Shown: positions 30,501 through 46,100 of the stretch, piece by piece
How the letters are laid out: every line of letters starts with the position of its first letter
How positions within the stretch are numbered: position 1 is the stretch's first letter
From: Haliclystus octoradiatus
Lineage: Eukaryota > Cnidaria > Staurozoa > Stauromedusae > Haliclystidae
Assembly: GCA_916610825.1 (NCBI GenBank)
Contig: OU744448.1
Span: forward strand, 25,346,174 to 25,410,173
DNA length: 64,000 nucleotides
Reading direction: 5' to 3'
The notes under the pieces: model-generated
Told to the model about the DNA's origin: nothing
Seen by the model: the letters and a program-made list of their open reading frames with translations, nothing else
Database searches by the model: none
Program-made: the position numbers and the translations under genes

Positions 30501-33500
30501 TTTAAAATACCCTGTGAAAGCATTTCATTAATGTTTAATTACCCAATTATTGTGAACGGTTCATGAACAGTTCTTAGAAATTGGTAATTTTCTTGTAGAA
30601 TATGTATGTATACGGTATTGATATTAATAAGCCATGCACTCCATTTCAACAAGCTGTGGTTGAGGAGTCATGTCATGCATGAATCCATGACTGTAGGCCT
30701 ACCTACCCCTGTAAACAGTCCTTGAGTTCATGAACAGTTCATGAACTTAGTTCATGAAACTTGCTCTTGAACGTTAAGTGGCTCAATTTGCATGGATTTT
30801 TTCATTAGTGGTTCATGAAAAGTGGGCCATTTAACGTTCCTGGACTGTTTTCCTCTGTGGTATGCCTGTATGCATAACTGTTTTTTTCACAAATAACATA
30901 TCAATTCAGAAATGCCACATGTTTCCGTCTATATTGTGTGGAGGTCAGTAATTTATTCGCAGGATTCTGATCACAACACTGGGATAAGCTATTTCTGCTT
31001 TTTTCCATGTTGCATCTCATTAGCATCATTACATTTCAAACATTTAATATTCTAAAAACAATTCAATTTATTTTATTCAAACTCCTCGTTTCTGACTGAA
31101 CAATTATGTAGCCTACAGTTGCCTCAAAGGCATGTTTTATTAGAAGCTGGGTTTGCAACGATTAAAAAAAGAATGGGTTAAAAAATATATTTTAAATAAT
31201 ATATTTTAAAAAGTAAATTTATACAGTATTTGTCTTCTATATCTTGTCCATTTAAATAGTGTAATATAATATAGCACATAAGAATGTTTTTTATTAATCT
31301 TAGCTATGATTGACGGTAAGTTAATGTCATTCAACAGAGATCTCAATGCCTTTATGGTTTTGTTGTTTTCTATCCCATATTTTAAACATAACGTATTGTA
31401 AATTCTAGGTCCTGTGAACTTGATAGATTTTCTATCAAAGTTTGTTTTATGTGATGTTCGCCAGCATAATTCTATGGCTGCTCGAAGGCTGTTTTGTCTA
31501 AGGGTTGGTTGCTTTAATCCTAAGATTTCAAAGCATTACGCTGATGGTGTGTTAAAAGGCAATCCGAAGGCAAATCTAACAGATCTACATAGTCCACAGT
31601 CAATTCGTTCTTGTTCGGGCTTTGATATACTGCATCATTTAATAATGAATTTGCATATGAGAAATGAGGAATGATGAAGGCATTGAACATATTTATTTTA
31701 GTACGTTCGTCTAGTGCATATCGTAATCTTGCCAGACAGGAAGATTTTTGAGAAACTTTTCTTATAATCTCATTAATGTGTATACTGTTATTCAATTTTC
31801 AATCTAGTATTACTTCTAGTAGTTTCATTTGATTAGAATGTGGTATTGCTACATTGTTAATAACAACAGTGGACGTTGACGATCCTATTACAATACATGG
31901 TGTTTTGTTAGCATTGACTAGCAATCTGTTGTTTGTGAACCATGAGAATAGTGTGTCTAGATCATTGTTTAGTTCGTATTCAAGAATGCTGGAATCACGA
32001 TTGGCATTGTAGACTGTGGTGTCATCAGCGTACTGTCTTACCTGGCAATACCGTATGAATAAATAAATATCATTTGTGAATATGTTAAACAGCAAGAGGC
32101 CTACTATGCTACCTTGTGAAACTCCAGATGTAACATCGTCATTTTGCCATTTTGACAGATTGATATTGACTTTCACGCATTGTCTACGATTACATAAGTA
32201 GGACTGGAACAGTGAATGGAATCTTTGAAGACACCGTAGGCGTTTAATTTGGCTATAGGTAGCATATGATCCACAATGTCAAATGCTTTTCTTAGGTCTA
32301 CATTGTAACAATTAAGGCGTGTTCTTTGTTGTCAAATGAGGCTGATGTACATGAATGACCCTTTAAATAACCTGAAAGGGACGAAAACCACAATCGGTGC
32401 TCAATCATGTGAAGTCGTACTTGGCCGTCTAGTAGTCGTTCGAGGACCTTGGAGATAGCCACTAATGAGGTGATTGGTCTATAATTGTTTTCAAGTGGTA
32501 GGTCTTTAGACGTGAATAGAGTTGTTACCATATCATCTTTCCATCGATTCGGGGAAAGGCTATACAATCGTAACACAGGATTTATGCGTCCCAACTATCA
32601 GATGGTATATTAACTATAACTAGATTTGTTAATTATCTTGATTTTTAGAAGGTTTAAAATTGAAAAGTTGAACTAGATGTTAATTGAGATTGAAAGATTG
32701 AAAAAGTAAAACAACTTGAAGTTAAAATGTTAGACTTTTTAATAATTCCATGGATGCCTAAGTGTTGCATCGTACAAATCAAACTAAATTGAAAACTGAA
32801 ATTCGGAACATCAATTGCAGTACAGTATCTATAAATATAGAATGTTAAATAATCTTGTGCTAAAGTTTACAAAGATACTTATGCCAGCCTACACATTATT
32901 TCTTAGCCTGCTCTTATATGGATTGTTAAATTTTTTAGTACTCGCTGTGGGGCAACAAATGTGATTTATCCATTTCTTCTGGTGTACAAGAACAAAATCA
33001 ATTAGCTGGTGGAGCTGACTTAAAGGTGTTATTAGAGCATATACTATCAAATGATACCGAGAAAATTTGGAAAAGAATTATGAAAGTATCATCATCCTCA
33101 AATGAGAGCAAGAATCCAACACGTCTTGATATCGTATTAGATAATTCTGGTTTCGAAATATATTCTGACTTATGTTTCGCTGCATTTTTAATTGAGAAAA
33201 AATTATTTCAATTGGTTAATTTCCATGTAAAAAGCATGCCTTGGTTTGTCTCGGATGCAAATACTTCTGATTTCAAATGGACTATAGAACAATGTTTGAT
33301 ATCGGATAATGATAAATTACGTACAGTTGGTAAACAATGGAATTCGATGTTAAATAATCAACAATTTATTATCAAAGAACATCCATTTTGGACTTACCCA
33401 TACGATTATGCACATATGAATATAATATCACCTGATTTATATCAAGATCTAAGTAAATCCGATTTAATCTTATTTAAAGGCGATTTAAATTATCGTAAAT

Positions 33501-33706
33501 TAATCGGTGACCGGGCATGGCCACATGACACATCTTTTAAGGAAGCATTAACGACATTTCAACCTGCTCCATTGTGTTCGTTAAGGACATTAAAAGCTGA
33601 TTTAGTTGTTGGATTAGAAAAAGGAAAAGATTTAGAAATGTTTAGTAAAGATGAGAAATGGATGGTGAATGGCAAATATGCTGTTGTACAATACTGTGAC
33701 AATTAA
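24506..33706 (+). CDS. ARMT1: Damage-control phosphatase / acidic residue methyltransferase ARMT1 (DUF89 family), 5' end unresolved
   Basis: Metal-dependent cytosolic enzyme of the DUF89 family. It was described as a protein-glutamate O-methyltransferase and also as a sugar-phosphate phosphatase; which activity matters here cannot be told. Exons: 24506-24611, 28180-28430, 30279-30480, 32939-33706 (stop). Phases agree throughout. The first exon gives SFAFVTIRDRLPDILTKVID, the family signature. Later exons give WYSVPWLSCECYLYRRI, SLWGNKCDL, VLDNSGFE (metal-binding Asp-Asn), PWFVSDAN (third metal Asp), LILFKGDLNYRKLIGDR and the subfamily RTLK motif near the end. About 443 residues are covered, near the usual length, so only a short N-terminal leader is missing. 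Introns hold two antisense LINE fragments (25870-27660, 31240-32600). It is head-to-head with PPP4R3. Confidence 0.94.
25352..25526. mobile_element. MITE family A, copy 2
   Basis: About 175 bp with ends CAGGGACCGACAAAAG and TTCGGACCCTG. It is closely similar to 6331-6503, including the block TTGATAATTTTAATGATTTA. It lies in an ARMT1 intron. Confidence 0.85.
25870..27660 (-). mobile_element. Decayed LINE fragment, antisense in ARMT1 intron
   Basis: Reverse transcriptase remnants read on minus from 27639 down to 25881 in at least four frames. They are: NYRGISLLSVLGKLF; then CACFIDLRKAFDSVWQHGLL; then near 27200 GVRQGCVISPNLLNRFINDL; then LADDIVLFY, in which LADD stands for the YADD catalytic box; then a 178-codon C-terminal frame with ICKFCDNI...MHLIFYC, a zinc-knuckle-like cluster seen at the end of many LINE polymerases. 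Stops and shifts show it is dead. It is a different family from the 21545 element. Confidence 0.9.
27790..28016. repeat. TTCATGAA-rich repeat segment
   Basis: Dense in variants of the palindrome TTCATGAA and of GAACATTTC/GAACATTCC. Similar stretches occur at about 24200-24372, 30550-30850, 34830-34915 and 35590-35730. They probably come from one dispersed element, but its ends are not defined. Confidence 0.45.
29220..29722. repeat. Dispersed repeat related to 3290-3592, possible tail-to-tail pair
   Basis: Contains two TTCCGGGAT(T/C)C blocks (about 29456 and 29689) and the core TTCTGAATTTGTGCTAGCC at about 29668, shared with intronic repeats at 3290-3592 and 8155-8225. It lies in an ARMT1 intron. 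The limits are approximate. Confidence 0.4.
31240..32600 (-). mobile_element. Decayed CR1-like LINE fragment, antisense in ARMT1 intron
   Basis: Reverse transcriptase pieces on minus. 32298-32594 has WKDDMVTTLFTSKDLPLENN then YRPITSLVAISKVLERLL. 31799-32176 has GVSQGSIVGLLLFNIFTNDI and the intact catalytic box RQYADDTTVYNA. 31520-31795 has the downstream thumb-like region (CLARLRYALDERTKINMFNA). The frames are separated by stops and shifts. No endonuclease domain is seen. It sits in the last ARMT1 intron. Confidence 0.88.
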
Positions 33707-34983
33707 TAATAACTTATAATATACATAGTTATAGTTATTGTTGTTTAACAACCACATATATACATACTTCAGTTTGGAACTTGGGACTTGAAATTTGATG
33801 GTCGGTTAGGACTTGAAGTATGGTGTAGTCTTGTAAACAATAACGCATCTCACAAGTATCATTTATGATTGTAAACTCGGGTGTAAACTAGGTTTAGAAA
33901 ATTGCATTATTAGATATTATGTAATACTTGTATTAGTCATATCCACTGTATCCTCAATTTTAATATTTAGTTTTAATTTATTATAAAATAACTGATATCA
34001 AGTATATATACGCTTGTCGATCTTGTTTTTTATTTTGTACCTTTCTGTTGACTTGTGCTATATTTATATTTATAGACCTTCATAAAGTATTAACATTGGT
34101 CTACACTGAAAACGTGTGCTACTGTTTCAGATGCCTGGACTAAATCTGTAATCTGTGTATACAGTCCCATATAAAAAAGCAACCAATCAGAGAGTCACTT
34201 TGACCATCAGATCGTTATTGTAAATAATCTATAATCGTTCCCTATAGTATTTTAACTGTCTAGAGCAAAACATTAATATGATATGAAATATCATGAAAAA
34301 TTTAGTTTAGGATTTGGATTAGGATTAGGATTGGTCGTTTTAGATCTGAAACTAGGATGGAAATAAAAAGAGCCACGAGCTGATTTTGCAGCACATTTGC
34401 ATTTTTAAATGTAGTGCATTGCGTTGGTAACAGAGATGCGTTCTGCTATAGAGCATTGTACAAGGTTGCATCTATATTAATCTCTATTCGTTAACCAAAC
34501 CATGACATACATAATAGTTTTGATTTTGGGTTATTAGATTGAATAAAATTATAAACGTTCGAGGGACAAAGAATAGCTTTTATTATTTTGTCAGTGTTTT
34601 CGAAAGTAGAGAGAGTAGACAATGAAGCAAGTTAATGTTATTTATTTACATAATAGTTATGAGTAATTTGTAATAAACGAATAATATATAATCATGTTCA
34701 TTATACATAGATAATAAAATCATTCGTTAGATGACATTGTATTCATTCTATCAAGAGCCTTACTTATGTGACTTTATAATGTTGAATTATCAAATCTAAG
34801 TAATTGTTATTATCTCTTTCAAAAATCAGTCCATGAATAATTCAGAAACATTTTATAAAAGTTCATAAAAATTGAAGGTTTCCTACAGTTCATGAACATT
34901 CCAGAAAAGGATTATGAATTATTTTGTCTTTTCGTGTGACATAATTTACTATATTTTTTTTTACACATCTTTAATTTAGATGT
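33707..34983. other. Intergenic between ARMT1 and the minus-strand protease
   Basis: Convergent 3' flanks of two genes, AT-rich and without a supported exon. It contains a short TTCATGAA-type repeat stretch at about 34830-34915. Confidence 0.55.
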
Positions 34984-38660
<3,677 letters not shown>

Positions 38661-39233
38661 GATCCTGTCCACTTTAAATTAAATCTCCTCGATGAAGTTC
38701 TGATTAAAAGACACACTTGTGTCCTATTTATATGATCTCTTTCAGGTATTATAACATTATAGTTACTGAAATATTGGAATGCTGTGTAATCAATTTGATT
38801 GCATTTATATTTATTTGTTAAACGGCGGTTAACGGTCTGACTATAGTTTATTTATGGCCTGTATCAATACAGCTTATCAGTAACTCAATTTAGAATTAAA
38901 ATTAGGTGGGCGTTCATTTTAATTTACGTATTTATAATATTTACCTGTTTAAAATTAGAAATCAGTGCAAATGGATCTATTTTGAAGTTTAATAATACCT
39001 ACCGCATGAAAAACCATTAGCAAAATGTTTTTAATATACATTTAATAATGAAATTAGATTACCACAAAAACGTATATAAAATAATTAAGGGAACATGTTC
39101 CGCCAGGGCCGTTTTGCAATCTTTAATCATTTGGATTTGAAGAGTTATCGGAACAATAATACCATTTTGCATCAATGCAGTGGTTATATTTTTTGTTCAA
39201 TGTAGTATTAGTAGTATTATTCTTGCCATTTCC
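38661..39233. other. Upstream flank of the protease gene
   Basis: AT-rich region that must hold the protease promoter and 5' UTR. No recognisable core element was identified with confidence, and no exon is visible. Confidence 0.4.
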
Positions 39234-39242
39234 ATAGACATA

Positions 39243-39625
39243 AGATATAGGGTGGATTAGCTCAGATGGCAGAGCAACCGAACTTCAGATCGGATCATAT
39301 CTGATCGACTGTGGCTCGAATCCCCCCTAAGGTCAACTCAGCCTTGATTTTATCTGAAACATCAAATGAGTACCATCTGAGGATGGCGGATGGAATGGTC
39401 CAGAGGGAATTGCATTGTGAGTAGCTGCGGTCGGCGCATCGTTGCGCATTGACAATCGATACATGTCTGCCATGAAATCTGTTGAAATTGATCTGCAGTG
39501 TCGCGGCTGAGATCAACAAAGAGCGTTTAAAATCATTGCTCTCAGCGAAAAAAGCCACTCATCTAGAAGTTGAAGACTGGTACGGGTGCCTTCGGTAAGG
39601 CGACACCGGCTACATTACATTTTTT
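39243..39625 (+). mobile_element. tRNA-derived SINE, copy 1
   Basis: About 383 bp. The head looks like a tRNA: box A TTAGCTCAGATGGCAGAGC near 39256 and a box B-like GGCTCGAATCC near 39313, followed by an unrelated body (GAGTACCATCTGAGGATGG). It is flanked by a 9-bp ATAGACATA target-site duplication (39234-39242 and 39626-39634) and ends with a T-rich tail. Pol III transcription is expected from the family type. Related copies are at 45808-46100 and 60478-60695. Confidence 0.85.
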
Positions 39626-39634
39626 ATAGACATA

Positions 39635-40136
39635 GAACTTTTGTATTTGCGGCACTTTTGTAGCTATTTAGTCGACGCTGGGAATCGAAAATAGTTAAAT
39701 TTTTAAGTGTTGATGGTTAAGGCTCATTCCTCCTACGTTTTTTTTTATTATTATTGGACATCTGATTTTGAATATTATCAAAGTATTATCTCTTCACAAG
39801 CCATATATATGTACAGAAGTATTAGCAGTTAGCTAACATCTCAAAATCAAAGACAATCAATTAACATATCTTTCAACTAATGAGTTGTTATATACAATTT
39901 ATTATTTGTAAATTAGTTCTAAAGTTTAGGAATGTGTTTTCTTTGCTAATATATCTTCTTTGGCTTGATGTTTTCGGTTTTATCGGGAAAGTATTTAGAG
40001 GGGCCGATTAGACCAGCCGATGCCCTGTTAATCTTTCATTGATAACTGCTGGCAAGTTTGTCAGATTTTTCCCCAAATATGCATCAGGTAATACTGTATC
40101 GAAAACCACGTTGAGCATTTGAAGTGTCTTCATAAA
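39635..40136. other. 3' flank of the CatSper1-like gene
   Basis: No gene seen. A minus-strand AATAAA at 39898-39903, about 235 bp past the stop codon, is a candidate poly(A) signal. Confidence 0.45.
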
Positions 40137-43100
40137 TCAAATTAGTTCTTCAGGAACATCTGGGATCTTTAACAAAAAAAAGATAATTATTTGGATAGAT
40201 TTCTACCATTCAAATTTCGAACTATACAGTAATATGCATAATGATATATTACTTGTAAGATTATTGTAAAGAGTTTATAATAATAAGTTTAAAAAAATAA
40301 TGATAGTGAGTGTAAACTCTGATACACAATTACACATATATGTATATGAAAATGCTCAATATTGGGTCAACCAGAGCATTGTAGAATAAGAGACAAAGAT
40401 GAGGCACTGAAAATGGCGCCTCATCTTTTTTACTTATTCTATTTTATATAAAGAGTTTATAAAGTGGCTTTCTTCTTCCCCTGCCGTAGATGGGATGGAT
40501 ATAAAGCCAGGTTATAATTCCTGACTATTAATTTCACATCGTTTATTCCAGTTAACTTCTTAATTAAGTTAGCAGGCAGCTTTCTTTCACGTGAACTGAG
40601 AAGTAAAATTATGCATAACAAACTAAAATAAAAATCATAGGATGATTACCTCTGAATGTAAAAACTTCAGATAACGTGTTACCTATATGATTGGTCTACC
40701 TATATGAAGTCTACACAAGTATATTTATCTAGTAGTTTGAAGTATGTAGTTAATCAACGTACTGTAACAACAATATCAACCAATTCATCAATGATCTTAT
40801 GTTGGGCATGTAACTGATGTACATTATATTCTAATGATGCAGTCAATGAGAAGTATTGATGGATTAATTCTCGATCTCTGAAAATAAAAACATATACATT
40901 ATATTATACTGATGCATTTATTCCCGAATTAATTTTATATGCAGTCATCGACTTTGAAATTAATAAATGATGTCATGTCTAAAAATAGACATCTAGACGT
41001 TTCTACCTCATATCCTTATAGGTCCAATAATATGATTCCTGTTTTTATTTGGATTTAGCTAGTTCAGTGAGAAAAGCATCCAACACAAACTAAATCACAG
41101 TATATACAGTATCGTTATTTTGTGCAATCTTTATCATGCATTATTAAGGGATTACATCACTCTTGTGATTATTATCGGAATTTAATAATCACTTGAAAAT
41201 GACTTGTTTTCTAATTTAATGGTTCATTGATTTTTCATTAAATACAATTTGAATAAAATTCGTACGAATATCATTTCAAAATATAAAGCGAAGAATTCAA
41301 TATAATTGTTTTTCCAACATGTTTGCAATTTTTAAAATATAGTAAAAGTTACGTCTGAATATAGCAAATCCCAAGATGTTACTTTTTTGAATTTGTCAAT
41401 TGAATTTTCGATTACAGAGTATACATTTAGGTTGATTTTATGAAAAAATATTCATTCTGTCGCAGCTAGTCGCCATTTTCAAAACATGTTTTCCAGCTGT
41501 TTGGTTAAAGCCGTGCAGGTATAGCTCTATAACCGCACACGTGCGGGTATAGACCTATACCCACACGCTTTTAGTGGTTGCCATGGAATATCGTGGGTTG
41601 TCTTGACATAACTGCTAAACACGTGGTACAAATCCACCAATCATGCCCGAGTTGTTTCCAAGTGATTATTAAAGTTTGTTATCGCAACCCCCAAGTGTTT
41701 GCCATTGACGGAGAAAATAATACCGCACGACGAGTGAAATATGTGGAAAGCGTGTTCTTAGAGTGTTCGCATCATCGCAACTTGGTAGCAAAATATGAAC
41801 TATATATTGCTACCAGCTGCTGATGGATAATTGAAACGACAAAAATGTAGGGTTTTATCATTCAGTGCTATCATAAAAATCCCAAGCTAAATGTTTAAAG
41901 TGGGAATAAACCCCCAGACTATCTTTACATATGTGGTAGAACCAGACGTGAAAATAACAATGGCGTAATTTTTTTTTCGATCTGGAAATTATTTCTTGGC
42001 GAAAAACGCCTTCAAAGTGGTGTTTTGACCCAAATGTCGCTGAGAAAAAAAAGGGATTGGATCTAGCTTTATGACGACAAAGTCACAAGTCGCGCGGTTT
42101 GTCTAACAGACTTAAGAGTGTGCTGATCACGCGACGTTATCTTTGAGGTGACCTAGCTCCGAGAATTCACACAAAAAAAATTTCTGACAAGGCTGAGCCA
42201 TGAACAAACATATAAACTCGCGAATTACGTAAAAAAGATACAATTTGTGATTTCAGGAGCAGAATAAAATCTATTGAAACGCTCAGTCGAAATAATTTCT
42301 CGTAGCGTCATTAAGCGCGATGAATCTGATATAGATTGCGGATTAACACAAATGTCAGGCGGTGCGAGTGTTCCTTTGTGACTAGTCTAGCGACACATAT
42401 TAGTTACGTATTCTGGGTGACCGCAGTACTTCTCAAATATTAATTAGTAGACACGTACCCTTCGAAATAGCTTTATCCTACGCTATATGAGTTATATAGC
42501 TGTTTTTAACTCTATCTGCAAGTTGTTCTCGAGTAAATATTTCTAGAAGATATCCTTTTCATGATCTAGATGTGAATGTAAACTGACTTGATTTGCACAG
42601 TCATGCACAGACGACTTTTCCTCGAGATAGATGATACTGCAAAGTATTAATTGTACTTTTTCGGATTTATTTAAGTATTACCAAATTATTAAATAGACAT
42701 TTTTCAATTATCATTTCAAAATTTATGTTTGAAATCGATATTTGTCTAGTAAAACTTAAACCATGTAATCGTATAGTTTATACGACTGTAGATATATATA
42801 TATATTACACCCAATAGTCTAACAAAGTGTTCATCATTTATTTACCAAGCATTCAATTTTATAAAACCATCGAAAATTCTTCAGTACATTACACTGTAAA
42901 ATTCTATAAAATATCGGAAAATAGTACAAAAATGATATGAGGGCTTGGACGTTCTTATTCAAGTTTACAGCCATATACTAGAACTACAGTAATGCATATT
43001 CTATCATTTTTCGGTTTTGCGGTATATCTTCATTGCATAAATTGTTACCCTCTCTATCAACGTTATCTGATTAACAAAATTAGGGTTTTGCAATGTGAAG

Positions 43101-46100
43101 TCTCGTTCCTGATTACACATACGCCACCAATTTTTTTTACCGTACTAGCTAGTATTCATTCCTTTGGCTAGAAAGTAGAACATATGTTAGCATCATGTCA
43201 CAATCTGTAGTTTATAGGATGCAGTAATACAGTGCCTTAAGCTACTTTGCACAAAATACCTTTCTACAGATACGATAAATCAGATGGACAGATTTCGTTT
43301 CTGTGAAAAGAGGACTATAAACCAACCTTTAATAGCTGTTCATGCCGTACATTTTGATATTTACGCTCAAAAGAATACTCAATTTTCAGTCCAGACATAT
43401 GCTTACAAACAATAAATTCTACTTAGCTAGCTTTTGTGGTCACCAGAGAATCTTTTGATATGTGTTAAATATGTGTGAGAATGATATGTCAAAATATAAT
43501 CTGTATAACGCGCGCTACGAATGAAATATTTTCTGATTTTTATTTTCTTCAAATTCGTGAACTTTAAAATCATTAAATCATCTGGAATTTTGCTACTCTT
43601 GAGTTTATATGTTCTTCCTTACCTCAGTTTTGTGGGAGAGAATAATAGATTGCCGTTACAGAGCTACGCCATCTCAAACATAACATCGCGTGATTAATCC
43701 GATCTAACGTCTATTAGAAAAACCACACGACTTGTGACTTTGTCGTCATAAAGCTAGATCCAATCCCTTTTTTTTCCTCAGCGACATTTGGGTCAAAACA
43801 CCACTTTGAAGGCATTTTTCACCAAGAAATAATTTCCAGATCGAAAAAAAATTTACGCCATTGTTTTTTTCACGTCGGGTTCTACTACATGTGTAAAGAT
43901 AGTCTGGGGGTTTATTCCCACTTTAACAATGTTCATAAACAATTAATTATAGGCACTTGCATTGGAAATCATTTCCATCTTGAATAAGCAAATCTTGTCC
44001 ATATATCGTTTTAGGATAGAAATTAGCCCGATAGAAAGATGTTTTGGGGGGTATGGAAAAACAATTTCTCTCCGGTTTTCAGAATAGAAATGTTTTTAAT
44101 TTCATAGATTGAAATAAATATGCCTGACTATAGAATACCGATAGAATTTGAGGAAATTGAAATTGATATTTTGTAGCTTCTATTTCATAGAGTTCCTGGT
44201 CAATGCGTTAATATATGCACATCGTGAGCATTCTAAGATGTCACATAGAACATTGCAAATTGAATAGTAACTTCCTTGGTCTGTCAATTTTGGAGACATT
44301 TTCGGATGCCTACCTTTTCGTATATTCTTCTTTATCGTAAAAATCGTTTATTGTTTTTAATTTTGTAACTGGTACTTCCTCGTTAGGTTTCTTTCCTGGT
44401 TTAGAAATAAATTCATATCAGAATTTTTATCGTATAGAAAGAAGTCCAGTATCTACGAGACAGATTTTGCATTCCATGCCTTGCCCGAAATCCCCATGTT
44501 GCTCTCGACGGTATATGGTCGCATAAGCATTGATGTAGACTGATTGATCTACCTTGCATTTGTTCTTCATTATCGCTGTAATCTGAATCCGTACTTGATA
44601 AATCATCACTTGCAAGATTAACCTAGATAATAGAATTTCGAAATGAGATTGAAATCTGGATGGAATATTCGAATATGGAATGGTTAATTGTCCATTACAA
44701 AGACTTTGAAAATTTGCTTTATGGAGGACAGAACGATAGCAAAGATTGCCAACAATAAAAATGTCACCTAACATCCTTCTAAAATCGTGATTGGTCTTCC
44801 TTGGTAATATATGCTTGGCACAGTTTGCAGATTACGAACTCAAAATAATATTACATAAAATTGTATGAAACAAGGTTCTAGGTTTCTCCAAACTGAATAA
44901 TGTGATTTAAGTACATTTACATCGATTGACTTTAAACTTTCTATCTAAAGGGACATCTGAAATACGATTAAAATAGAAGGTATACCGCAAACATATTTGT
45001 TTTAATTTCTTTGCTTTTGCGCTTGCTTTCAGCAGCAGATAATGTACGCTGAAAGTTATCCACTAACACGGCAACAAAGAGACTGAAATGACAAATGAGA
45101 GAAATAATGTAATACCACCATGACAATTTGAATAATCGAGTGTATTGAATCGACATTAGGCAGAACAAGTCTAATGTCTATACTTCATTGCTACTCGTCG
45201 AGAGACCGCTACGGGGAATGGCTGATGCACATTTCTGTATGAATTTCAACTAAAATCAGTACAAGAAATGTCTAAATGGACGAGGAATTATGCTATATAA
45301 GAACATGCGTTTGGCGCTGTAATACTTATGTACAACAATGATCATATGGTTATTTAATGCCGGTACAAAATCAATCATTAGAAGGCATGCAAAACCTACT
45401 TCATAAAGATAAAATTCTCTAGAACAATATATGTGATGAGATAAATTAGAATGAAGCTATAATCTGAAAACAAAAAACAACAACATCAATGTTAACAATA
45501 TAATACCTCTCTATATTAGATATTATCTAATAGCAAATAATAGCGCTCGATGTCATTTGACAGAGCTAAATATAATAAAAGGAGTCAAAGACTACACATT
45601 CATAATTGTTACTAATGGCTTCATGCTTACGCAATCATCAGACAAATAAACTAAATCTATAGTTTAAATTTTAAATTTATAGTTTATTTGTCTGATGATT
45701 GCGTAAGCATGAAACTATTAGTAACAATTATGAATGTGTAGTCTTTGACTCCTTTTATTATAATACTTCTCTCTCTATATATTTTTTATTTTCACTTTTT
45801 CACGCCTGTAGAGGTGGAGTATAGCTAACATGACATGACAGAGCAACCAAACCTAAGAGAGATAGCATTAGGTGAAATGCCTGAGCTCAATTCAACCTTG
45901 AATATCAGATGAGTACCTCCACAGTAAATAGAATAGATTGTTCTATTCTATAGTGACTGATAACTATATATGGTACCTCTTTTGATGGGGGATGACAATT
46001 ATCCAAAGGGGATTGCATATCTAGAGCTACTGCGTACTATTATATAAACAGCTTACAATCAAGTACAATCAAATTCATATGCAATGGAAATATGTCGAAT

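Noticed and set aside
39250..39330. Possible functional tRNA gene
   Set aside because: Box A and box B are present, but the acceptor stem does not pair and an unrelated body follows with a target-site duplication; it is a SINE head.
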